This document shows positions 1 through 7,482 of a stretch of DNA of 39,929 nucleotides, piece after piece. The number at the start of each line of letters is the position of its first letter. Position 1 is the stretch's first letter. The position numbers were made by a program, and so were the translations under genes. The notes beneath the pieces were generated by a model, which did no database searches, was not told where the DNA came from, and saw only the letters and a program-made list of their open reading frames with translations. Source of the stretch: Steroidobacteraceae bacterium (GTDB taxonomy: Bacteria; Pseudomonadota; Gammaproteobacteria; Steroidobacterales; Steroidobacteraceae); contig JADGHX010000024.1 of assembly GCA_019683695.1 (NCBI GenBank), positions 1 to 39,929 on the forward strand, written 5' to 3'.

Positions 1-47
1 CTCAATAAGCGCTCACCGCGCGCTATTTCCGCGGAATGCTCACTCAT
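1..47 (-). CDS. start of a further operon gene, cut by the left edge (possible methyltransferase)
   Basis: Reading leftwards from an ATG at 47-45, an open frame of 15 codons runs to the window edge (MSEHSAEIARGERLLS-like). It begins 47 bases after the stop of the CgeB-like glycosyltransferase on the same strand, so it would be the next gene of the polysaccharide operon. An AGGG lies about 12 bases upstream. The start loosely resembles the N-termini of class I methyltransferases found in O-antigen clusters, in which a GER motif precedes the first helix, but 15 residues cannot settle the family. The call rests mainly on operon position and an open frame. Confidence 0.35.
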   Translation of the reverse strand, partial: MSEHSAEIARGERLL

Positions 48-94
48 GCCCAACTTGCCCTGGATGTACGGATGCTGCACGCGCGCCTGAACAC

Positions 95-1222
95 TCACGC
101 AGGCGCCCGGAGTGCGCCTGCGCTGGCGCTGTTCTTCGGTATACATGCGGCCCAATCTAGGAGTCGGCGCAGATTGGTTTCCCAGTTGTAGTCTTTCCAG
201 AAGCGATCGAAGCCTGCGGCGGCGATCTGTAATCGTTCTTCATCGTGCTGCAGATAGTATTCCACGAGCTCAATCGCCTCCTCGATGGAGTCGTAGTAAA
301 CAGCTTCGCTGCCCGGCCGGAAGATGCGCTCGTGTGCGTTGCCTCCCGCCTTGTCGCAAACAAGCATCATGCCATGCGCCGGCACCTCGTACATCCGCGC
401 GTTCCCGGTTTCGGTGGGACTTTCTGAAACGTGCATGTTGAAGCCGATCTTCGTGCGCCAGTACAGGCGTGTCCGCTCGTCTGTCGAAAGCCTGGTGACC
501 CGGTACGGATAGATAGGCTTGCCGAGCAGGCCGCGGGCGAATCCCATGTACCCCCGTAAGGGCCAACGGCCGTGAATGCGAATGCGGTCGCCGAAATGCT
601 GCTTCAGGCGGATGAGCCTCTCGACTTTCGAACCTGTGGGATTGCCGACGTATACGATGTCGACGTCGCGGTTCCGAAGAAACGCTTCGCGCGGTTGCTC
701 CGATCGGGGCAGGTCCGCGTAGACGAGAGGGAACCAAGTCACCGGCCCCCGCGTCCAGCGCCGCAGGGATTCCTCGAACGTACGGTCATCGATGTAGCTC
801 GGTGAAATGTAGAAAGCGCCATCGAAGGCCCACAGATACGGAATCCCGCGCACGTAAGTCGACATCGGATCGTCGACGAAACCCATGATCTTGACCGGCT
901 TGCTCAGATCCCGATGCAACACCTCCGGGTGCACGAAGTTGTAGGTCGCCATGATGATCAGGTCGAAATCGTGAAAGCGCTCCACGAATTCGCGGATCAT
1001 GCGCATGTAGTGCGGATTGCGCTCGCGATAGAGCCGATCGACACCTGCAGCGCCGTGCAGAATCGCCCTGCGGTGATTGAAACCGTTCAACCCGCCCGTG
1101 ATGAGGTCCGCCAGCGACCAAGCCGCCCGTTTCGGGATGTACTCGAAGGGATCGAAGGTCTCCAGCCGGTAACCATGGAAATCGGCCATCGGTGGGAAGT
1201 TGAACAGGCACACGTTCTTCAT
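95..1222 (-). CDS. CgeB-like glycosyltransferase
   Basis: A 375-residue protein that probably adds a sugar to the growing lipid-linked repeat unit on the cytoplasmic side of the membrane. The C-terminal half carries the CgeB / glycosyl transferases group 1 pattern: FNMHVSESPTETGNARMYEV, followed by a hydrophobic strand and a conserved Glu/Asp-rich helix (EEAIELVEYYLQHDEE). There is no signal peptide or membrane segment. The longest frame begins 50 codons earlier, inside the flippase gene. I chose the ATG at 1222 because it forms an ATGA overlap with the flippase stop and gives the usual N-terminus (MKNVCLFNF). It is the only clear sugar transferase in this operon within the window. Donor and acceptor cannot be read from the sequence. 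Confidence 0.85.
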   Translation of the reverse strand: MKNVCLFNFPPMADFHGYRLETFDPFEYIPKRAAWSLADLITGGLNGFNHRRAILHGAAGVDRLYRERNPHYMRMIREFVERFHDFDLIIMATYNFVHPEVLHRDLSKPVKIMGFVDDPMSTYVRGIPYLWAFDGAFYISPSYIDDRTFEESLRRWTRGPVTWFPLVYADLPRSEQPREAFLRNRDVDIVYVGNPTGSKVERLIRLKQHFGDRIRIHGRWPLRGYMGFARGLLGKPIYPYRVTRLSTDERTRLYWRTKIGFNMHVSESPTETGNARMYEVPAHGMMLVCDKAGGNAHERIFRPGSEAVYYDSIEEAIELVEYYLQHDEERLQIAAAGFDRFWKDYNWETNLRRLLDWAACIPKNSASAGALRAPA

Positions 1223-2562
1223 CGGAGGAAGCGTTTCAGTGCACGTCGTGCCGAAGTAAAGGATAGCGCCGCGAGCACCGCATAGCCGAATGCGGCAGCC
1301 AGTGCGATCCCGAATGCGTCGAAGCGCACGCCTAGGATATAGGCAAGCGCAATCTGGAATGCGAGGACGCATACCGTATAGACACTCACGAGACCATTAC
1401 GCCCGAGTGCGGAGAGCGTTCGCGCACCGAGCATCGCGACCAGCGCGAAAGGAATCTGCGCGAAATACGCCACCTGGACCGGAGCGACGCGCAGTACGGA
1501 GTCGTAATCGAAGGCGCCGCGTTGGTAGAGCGCCGCCACGATCTCTTCGGAGAACCACCCACACGGCAGCGCCAGCGCGATCCCAACGAGCAGGGCTCCA
1601 TATGCGATCCGGTTGAGACTGTGCAAACAATACTCGAACCGCTGCTGCGCAATCTGCTCAGCGAAATAAGGCAAGGCGATTATTCCCATCGCAGTGACGG
1701 ACAGGCTCATTAGCGCCGACGGCAGTTTATATCCGTAACCGAGCGTGGCATTCGTACCGACTCCGAGTGATGCGGCAATAGCCTGCTCGGCTGCCGGACC
1801 GACCGCCGTCATGAACGTGCCAGGGATCAATGCCAAGCCGTGACGTACGACCGCGCCGAATGCCGGGAAATTGTATATTCGTGGACGCGCAATGTGGCCT
1901 GCACGGTACAACGCGACCAGCAGCATCAATGTTTCGGTGGCGGTTCCCGCTACGAGCGCGACGACCAGGGGTCGCCAGCCGCCCCCCGCGCCTGCGAGAA
2001 CCACGACGAGTATCGTGATCACCGGAGTGGCAAGCGGCAGCATGCCACTCGCGAAATAACGCCTGTTCGCCTGAAGAGCGCTGTACCCGAGCAGGTTCAC
2101 GGCGTTCAGGAAGTAATACGGAATGAGCCAGTACAGCGCGAAAAGCAACTCCGCCTGCTTTGCGGCCGCGAATCCGGACACGAGCAGCGGAAACAACCAG
2201 GGAAGCACGAGCAGCCATATGGGCAGCAGCACCAACAGGCAAGCAGAAGTAACCAGAATGGTTGTCGTCAGGAGCTGCCCAACGTCCCTGAACGTCTCGG
2301 TCCTGCCCGCGATGACCGATACCAGCGCCGTCTGCACGGCATTCAGCAGGATGCTGAGGGGGAAGCCTATCAGCACCACAGCTACAAGGTAGATGTCCAC
2401 CGCATCGGACAGGCCGAAGTGGGCCGCAATCGCGACCTCCTTGAGAAATCCGAGAAAGCGGGCAGCCAGCGACGTCGACGACACCACCAGTGCATCGTGC
2501 CCGAGACGACGCAGGGGCGAGCCGCCGACAAACGCTTTCCACCTGGACGACAGTGCCCTCAC
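1219..2562 (-). CDS. MurJ/Wzx-type polysaccharide flippase
   Basis: A polytopic inner-membrane protein (447 residues from this start, about 12-14 hydrophobic segments) that would flip the undecaprenyl-linked oligosaccharide to the periplasm. The N-terminal pattern, ARFLGFLKEVAIAAHFGLSD then AVDIYLVA, is that of the MVF/MurJ branch of the MOP superfamily rather than the classical Wzx branch. The longest frame starts at a GTG at 2607. I prefer the GTG at 2562 because it makes a four-base GTGA overlap with the methyltransferase stop, as seen elsewhere in this operon. Both starts have weak ribosome binding sites, so the choice is not certain. Its position beside a polymerase and chain-length gene argues for an exopolysaccharide flippase rather than the cell's essential lipid II flippase. 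Confidence 0.85.
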   Translation of the reverse strand: MRALSSRWKAFVGGSPLRRLGHDALVVSSTSLAARFLGFLKEVAIAAHFGLSDAVDIYLVAVVLIGFPLSILLNAVQTALVSVIAGRTETFRDVGQLLTTTILVTSACLLVLLPIWLLVLPWLFPLLVSGFAAAKQAELLFALYWLIPYYFLNAVNLLGYSALQANRRYFASGMLPLATPVITILVVVLAGAGGGWRPLVVALVAGTATETLMLLVALYRAGHIARPRIYNFPAFGAVVRHGLALIPGTFMTAVGPAAEQAIAASLGVGTNATLGYGYKLPSALMSLSVTAMGIIALPYFAEQIAQQRFEYCLHSLNRIAYGALLVGIALALPCGWFSEEIVAALYQRGAFDYDSVLRVAPVQVAYFAQIPFALVAMLGARTLSALGRNGLVSVYTVCVLAFQIALAYILGVRFDAFGIALAAAFGYAVLAALSFTSARRALKRFLR

Positions 2563-3125
2563 TTGCGCGGCGGAGTGGGCTCCCGCGCAGGTGCGGGCTT
2601 GTCGCACTCCACGTTCAGGCTGATCAGGAAACCGTTCTCCTTGTCCATGTGGGGAATGTATGCCTGCGAGAAATCGTCCACGTTCGCATGCTCGGTCTGC
2701 CGCCAGTCGTAACGACGAACGTTCACGAAGCCCACCCGCTCGAGCGTCGCCGACAGCGATGCGAAATCGAAGGTGTTGTAGTGGATATTGTATTCATAGT
2801 CCTGCCGGCCGTACAAGGGACCGATGATCAACTGAAGCTGTCCGTGCGTCGCATAGAGCCGGCAGAGTGCTTCGAAGTCCGGTACCGCAACCCGTAACGG
2901 GCCTCCGGGAGCCAGTACGCGCCACCACTCGCCCAGAACACGCTCGACGTCCTGGCGCTTGAAGTGCTCAAGGAGGTGACAGGCGTAAATAAGCTCGACG
3001 CTGCCGTCCCGAATGAAGGACAGATCCTCGGCCGAGGCAACGTGATCCACGTGCGGATGCGCGACCGCATCGACGTGCACGAATCCGGGAATGAATCGGG
3101 ATCCGCATCCCAAATGCAGCTTCAT
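2559..3125 (-). CDS. small class I SAM-dependent methyltransferase
   Basis: A 188-residue methyltransferase of the Methyltransf_11 type. Visible motifs are the SAM-binding LHLGCGSRFIPGFVHVDA at residues 3-20, the acidic strand-2 end, ELIYACHLLEHF (motif IV region), and WWRVLAPGGPLRVAVPDFEA (motif V/VI). The protein is short for the family and lacks a long C-terminal substrate domain, as is common for methyltransferases in O-antigen and capsule clusters. Its ATG directly follows the TAG of the GDP-fucose synthase gene with no spacing, and its TGA overlaps the flippase GTG. It probably O-methylates a sugar of the polymer or a precursor; this role is inferred from the operon only. Confidence 0.82.
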   Translation of the reverse strand: MKLHLGCGSRFIPGFVHVDAVAHPHVDHVASAEDLSFIRDGSVELIYACHLLEHFKRQDVERVLGEWWRVLAPGGPLRVAVPDFEALCRLYATHGQLQLIIGPLYGRQDYEYNIHYNTFDFASLSATLERVGFVNVRRYDWRQTEHANVDDFSQAYIPHMDKENGFLISLNVECDKPAPAREPTPPRK

Positions 3126-4112
3126 CTATCGCCCCATGAACGAACGGTACGTATCGCGTAGCCCCGCCTCGAGGGAGATCGAGGGCTTCCATCCGAGCGC
3201 CCGAATGCGGCGGATGTCGAGCACCTTGCGGGGGGTGCCGTCCGGCTTGGACGGATCGAACTCGATGCCGCCACTGAACCCGACGACCGCGCGGATCTTC
3301 TCCGCAAGCTCGCTGATCGGCAGATCTTCTCCTGAACCGATATTGACCAGAGGGGGCATGAAGATCCCGGTCCTCGCTTCGTCGCGACCGAGCAGCGGCT
3401 CGAACTGATCATCGGGAAGCGCGAGAAGAAATGCACAAGCATCCGCCACGTCGTCAACGTGCAGAAACTCCCGCCGGGGCGTGCCCGTTCCCCAGACCGT
3501 GACGCTGGTATCGCCACGTTCCCTGGCCTCGTGAAACTTGCGAATGAGCCCGGGAATGACGTGCGAGTTCTGCGGATGAAAGTTGTCGCCAGGCCCATAC
3601 AGATTGCATGGCATGACGGCCAGAAACCGCGTTCCATACTGACGATTGTAGCTCCAGCACATTTCGATGCCGGCGATCTTCGCGATCGCATACGCGCGGT
3701 TAGTGCGCTCCAGCGGCCCGGTGAGCAGGTACTCCTCCCGGATCGGCTGCGGCGACATGCGTGGATAGATGCAGGACGAACCGAGAAACAGCAAGCGCTT
3801 CACACCGTGCATCCAGGCGGCATGAATCACGTTCGTCTGAATCGCGAGATTCTGCTGGATGAACTCCGCCGGGTAGGTGTCATTGGCCAGAATCCCTCCG
3901 ACCTTCGCAGCCGCCAGAACGACGTATTCAGGCTTCTCGGCTGCGAAGAATGCCTCGACGGCATGGCAGTCCGTGAGATCCAGCTCCGTGCGCGTACGGG
4001 TGATCACCGTCGCCGGCACCGCCGCCTTGTCGGCGGCAGTCAAGCGCCTGACGATCGCGGATCCGACGAGTCCGCGATGTCCGGCTACAAAGACCCGACC
4101 GTCGAGACTCAC
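3126..4112 (-). CDS. fcl: GDP-L-fucose synthase (3,5-epimerase/4-reductase)
   Basis: Converts GDP-4-keto-6-deoxymannose to GDP-L-fucose with NADPH. It is a 328-residue extended short-chain dehydrogenase. The nucleotide-binding motif is AGHRGLVGSA (Gly11, Gly14, Gly17). The catalytic set is in place: the LGSSCIYP segment (Ser112/113 and Cys114) and YAIAKIAGIE with Tyr141 and Lys145, followed by the family-specific NLYGPGDNFHPQNSHVIPGL. Length and motifs match the WcaG/Fcl family. It lies six bases downstream of gmd, which supplies its substrate, so the two form a complete GDP-fucose module. Confidence 0.96.
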   Translation of the reverse strand: MSLDGRVFVAGHRGLVGSAIVRRLTAADKAAVPATVITRTRTELDLTDCHAVEAFFAAEKPEYVVLAAAKVGGILANDTYPAEFIQQNLAIQTNVIHAAWMHGVKRLLFLGSSCIYPRMSPQPIREEYLLTGPLERTNRAYAIAKIAGIEMCWSYNRQYGTRFLAVMPCNLYGPGDNFHPQNSHVIPGLIRKFHEARERGDTSVTVWGTGTPRREFLHVDDVADACAFLLALPDDQFEPLLGRDEARTGIFMPPLVNIGSGEDLPISELAEKIRAVVGFSGGIEFDPSKPDGTPRKVLDIRRIRALGWKPSISLEAGLRDTYRSFMGR

Positions 4113-4118
4113 GACAGG

Positions 4119-5204
4119 TTACCCGCGCTGCTCATATGGAGAATACCCGTGCCTCTTCACGAGCTCATCCCTCTGTGCCGATTTGAGATCTTCCGAGACC
4201 ATCTCGGCCACCAGCTCGCGAAAACTGGTCCTGGGTTTCCAGCCGAGCTTCATCCGGGCCTTGCTGGCGTCTCCAAGCAGGCTGTCCACCTCAGCCGGCC
4301 GGAAGTAGCGTGGGTCCACCTTTACTACGCAGCGCCCGCGCGCGTCGCAGGCCTTCTCTTCTATGCCGTGACCGCTCCAGCTGAGCTGCATGTCAAGCTC
4401 GGCCGCCACTGCATTCACGAAATCGCGCACGCTGTACTGCACGCCCGTTGCGATGACGAAGTCGTCAGGTTCCGCCTGCTGCAACATCATCCACTGCATC
4501 TCGACGTAGTCTCGGGCGTGCCCCCAGTCCCGCTTCGCATCCAGGTTGCCGAGGAACAGGCAGTCCTGAAGACCGAGCTTCACGCGCGCCAGCCCGCGGG
4601 TGATCTTACGCGTAACGAACGTCTCACCACGAATCGGGGATTCGTGATTGAAGAGAATCCCGTTGCATGCGTACATTCCGTACGCTTCGCGGTAGTTGAC
4701 CGTGATCCAGAAGGCATACAGCTTTGCGCAGGCGTAGGGGCTACGCGGGTGGAATGGTGTCGACTCGCTCTGCGGTATCTGCTGTGTCTTGCCGAATAGT
4801 TCGCTGGTCGACGCTTGATAAAAGCGGGTTCGTCGCTCGAGACCGAGCATGCGGATCGCTTCGAGTATGCGTAGCGTACCGAGCGCATTCGCGTCGGCGC
4901 TGTACTCTGGCGTCTCAAACGATACCGCGACGTGACTCTGGGCCCCGAGGTTGTAGATCTCGTCCGGTTGCACCTGCTGGATGATCCGGATGAGACTCGA
5001 CGAGTCTGTGAGATCACCGTGGTGCAGGATCAGACGGCGATTCTCCACGTGAGGATCTTCGAGCAGGTGATCGATACGCCCTGTGTTGAAGAGCGACGTC
5101 CGGCGCTTCACACCGTGAACCTCATACCCCTTGCTGATGAGGAACTCCGCAAGATACGCCCCGTCCTGACCCGTTATGCCGGTAATGATTGCCTTTTTGC
5201 TCAT
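4119..5204 (-). CDS. gmd: GDP-mannose 4,6-dehydratase
   Basis: First committed step to GDP-L-fucose: GDP-mannose to GDP-4-keto-6-deoxymannose, NADP-dependent, cytoplasmic. The 361-residue protein starts with [14 protein letters not shown] (GxxGxxG at 9-15). The active site is visible as STSELFG (Thr133, Glu135) and YACAK (Tyr157, Lys161), one position off the well-known Escherichia coli numbering. HHGDLTDSS and [17 protein letters not shown] are diagnostic for GMD as opposed to other dehydratases. It begins three bases after the polymerase stop. GDP-mannose synthesis genes (manA, manB, manC) are not in the window. Confidence 0.97.
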   Translation of the reverse strand: MSKKAIITGITGQDGAYLAEFLISKGYEVHGVKRRTSLFNTGRIDHLLEDPHVENRRLILHHGDLTDSSSLIRIIQQVQPDEIYNLGAQSHVAVSFETPEYSADANALGTLRILEAIRMLGLERRTRFYQASTSELFGKTQQIPQSESTPFHPRSPYACAKLYAFWITVNYREAYGMYACNGILFNHESPIRGETFVTRKITRGLARVKLGLQDCLFLGNLDAKRDWGHARDYVEMQWMMLQQAEPDDFVIATGVQYSVRDFVNAVAAELDMQLSWSGHGIEEKACDARGRCVVKVDPRYFRPAEVDSLLGDASKARMKLGWKPRTSFRELVAEMVSEDLKSAQRDELVKRHGYSPYEQRG

Positions 5205-5207
5205 CAG

Positions 5208-6539
5208 CTAAGCCTGTCGTTGTGGATTGTCTGTCGCCGGGCGCGATATGAAATAGATGACCGCACTGGCAAGAACCAGTGGCAATGCGGTGATGAACGT
5301 GTGATGCGGGTTGCCGTACATGACTCTCGAACAGAGATATGCGATCCACGCGGCACGCATCGTAAGCATTACAGGATCCCGGCAGGCCGGGAACCACGCC
5401 TCGAAACGTGCCACCAGCCAACCGAACCCGATCGCCGCGATCACGATACCCATCGGACCGGCGCTCCAGTAACCAAACGTGATCAGGTCCGCGGGCACCG
5501 GTCCCCTCACGAGGTCCGAGAGCTGCATGGAGACGGTCTCGGGCAACTCCAGTGCGAACAGCCGCTTTGGCATCAGGTACGCAAGCCCGATCGGCACATC
5601 GGAAAACCACCGATATGCATAAGGCTCGGTGCCTACGTCGCGCAATGTCAGCGCGAGGCTCTCGACAGGGTAGGCAAACTCGAGCCCGACGCGGATGCCG
5701 ATCTCGGCCGGTCCCTGCGATGCGTTCTCGAACTGCGTCGCGATCCGCTCCGTCCCTCGGAACAGGTCGAACATCCCGTGACCGAACACGGTGATCGTCC
5801 CGAAGATCAGCAGCCCGGCAACGCACATTGGGACGAGCAGCCGATGTGACGAACGCAGCAGGAAATACAACGGAAACAGCAAAAGGAACTGCACAGTCAT
5901 GAGCCGGCCCGCATTCACAACCAGCGCGAGCATGGAAACGGCGAGCGCGAACGCAAAGACCACGTACATCCACACCGAACGGCGACCGGCCTGTATCGCC
6001 GCAAAAAGCAGCACCGTGCCGCCAGTTGCCACGGGGGACAATGTTTTCAAGAATCCCAGCCTCGAATACACCGGCTCCGCAGATGCGCGGTACGCAAGGA
6101 TCGTCTCCAGCATGAACTGAATGCCGCCGATATCCCGTGCGTACAGGTAGAGGGACATGAGCCCAACGAGCGAGAAGGCGACACCTGCAAGCACCAGAAG
6201 GCCGGAATGGGTCGAGCGCTCGGGCGTTCCCTGATCAGACCGCCCCAGCCGATATCCGAGCAGTAGAAGAAAGTAGGCCGCAAGAGCGACCACAACGGCG
6301 TACGCGTAATAGCCACTCGTTGGCGCGAGGTGCGTGACGAAGGACCACTCGGACGGGATGGCACCGGCTTCGAATGCGAAAAACACGAGCAGCGGCGCCA
6401 CACCGAACAACAGCACGAATACGAAGGTCGTAGTGAAGAGAAAATCGACGAGACCCGCCTGCCTGGCCCGTACGAGTTCCACCACGAATGCGCTCAGAAT
6501 CAGGGCAGCGCTAGCAAGCACCAAAATGATCGAGCTCAT
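5208..6539 (-). CDS. Wzy-type oligosaccharide repeat-unit polymerase
   Basis: A 443-residue inner-membrane protein with about 10-12 hydrophobic segments and a long central periplasmic loop (roughly residues 240-330). This is the layout of O-antigen/EPS polymerases, whose sequence is otherwise poorly conserved. It would polymerise flipped repeat units in the periplasm. Evidence is topology plus position: the chain-length gene is immediately upstream, gmd starts three bases downstream, and the flippase lies in the same operon. The ATG at 6539 follows a 31-base gap after the Wzz-type gene, the largest gap between complete genes of this operon. A ligase-like (WaaL) role cannot be excluded from sequence alone. 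Confidence 0.75.
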   Translation of the reverse strand: MSSIILVLASAALILSAFVVELVRARQAGLVDFLFTTTFVFVLLFGVAPLLVFFAFEAGAIPSEWSFVTHLAPTSGYYAYAVVVALAAYFLLLLGYRLGRSDQGTPERSTHSGLLVLAGVAFSLVGLMSLYLYARDIGGIQFMLETILAYRASAEPVYSRLGFLKTLSPVATGGTVLLFAAIQAGRRSVWMYVVFAFALAVSMLALVVNAGRLMTVQFLLLFPLYFLLRSSHRLLVPMCVAGLLIFGTITVFGHGMFDLFRGTERIATQFENASQGPAEIGIRVGLEFAYPVESLALTLRDVGTEPYAYRWFSDVPIGLAYLMPKRLFALELPETVSMQLSDLVRGPVPADLITFGYWSAGPMGIVIAAIGFGWLVARFEAWFPACRDPVMLTMRAAWIAYLCSRVMYGNPHHTFITALPLVLASAVIYFISRPATDNPQRQA

Positions 6540-6570
6540 CGTGCGCAGAGGCAGACATGCGCTGCCCTCA

Positions 6571-7482
6571 TCATGAATGCTTGGCTTGTGCTACCACGTA
6601 AGCGACCGCCACACCCATCAGGGCGAGCACCCACAGCGCCGGCGTCATCACGTACCGAGGACGCACCGATTTGTCCGGTGCGACCGCCGGATCGACGACG
6701 CGCAACGCAAATTCAGGCTGCACGGTCGCCATCATCTCGCGCTTCATCTGCTCTTCGATCAGGCGCGCGAGTGCGACCCGCAGCTCTGCGACGTTCGCGG
6801 AGGCTGACTCCCGCTCGAGATACTCCATGGCGCGCCGCGCTTCGGCGAGCGCCTGCGCACGCGAAAACTCGTTGAAATCCGAGACCATCGCGTTCGCCAG
6901 GTCCGCAGCCCGCGCCGCCGTGGGCCAATCCAGCCGAATGCGCACGAGACCGGAAGGCTTGTCCAGCGACACGGACCGCATCGAAGCCAAGCGCGAGACA
7001 AGCTGCAGCTGGGTCGGCGCTCTCGGGCCGTCCGGCACCATCGGGAGCCACGCGAGAAAGTGCGGACGCCAGGTGCCCGAATCGCTATCCCATCGTTCCG
7101 GAAACAGCTCCTGAGCGAGCTTGTTCTTCGTAATGAACCGGTAGGAAAACTGGGTAGAGGTGAGCGTTGCGATCGTGCGCTCCGCTTCGTTGTTACCGGA
7201 AGCACCCGGGACGAGATCGAGCATTGCACCGATGCCCAGGCCTGCTCCGAGCTGGTCGAGTGCGCTATCACGCTGAATGACCGGTGCGACCAGGACCTCA
7301 GCGCGGTACGCGGTGTCCGTAAACAGAACGTTCGCGACGCCGATCAGCAGCCCGATCAACCCGCAGAGCAGAATGAGTCGCCATCGGCTGAGCAAGACCC
7401 GCAGCAGATCGCGTTGTGCGACGTATGCCGTCGGAGTCGATGTTGAGCCGCTAATCAGCGATTTGTCGTCGTGTGCGAACAT
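6571..7482 (-). CDS. Wzz-type chain-length determinant (polysaccharide co-polymerase)
   Basis: A 303-residue inner-membrane protein of the Wzz family that sets polymer length together with Wzy. It has a short cytoplasmic N-terminus, a first membrane helix at about 36-55 (ILLCGLIGLLIGVANVLF), a periplasmic region with helical, Arg/Glu-rich segments (about 190-250), and a second helix at about 275-298 preceded by the proline-containing VVDPAVAPDKSVRPR. No Walker motifs or Tyr-rich tail are present, so it is not a Wzc-type kinase fusion. Its ATG overlaps the stop of the SLBB exporter gene by one base (TGATG), which suggests translational coupling. It probably bridges the polymerase to the exporter in the envelope. 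Confidence 0.88.
   Translation of the reverse strand: MFAHDDKSLISGSTSTPTAYVAQRDLLRVLLSRWRLILLCGLIGLLIGVANVLFTDTAYRAEVLVAPVIQRDSALDQLGAGLGIGAMLDLVPGASGNNEAERTIATLTSTQFSYRFITKNKLAQELFPERWDSDSGTWRPHFLAWLPMVPDGPRAPTQLQLVSRLASMRSVSLDKPSGLVRIRLDWPTAARAADLANAMVSDFNEFSRAQALAEARRAMEYLERESASANVAELRVALARLIEEQMKREMMATVQPEFALRVVDPAVAPDKSVRPRYVMTPALWVLALMGVAVAYVVAQAKHS

Noticed and set aside
1219-2562. Essential lipid II flippase MurJ
   Set aside because: The sequence is of the MurJ superfamily, but its place inside a polymerase/co-polymerase operon and its four-base overlaps favour an exopolysaccharide flippase.
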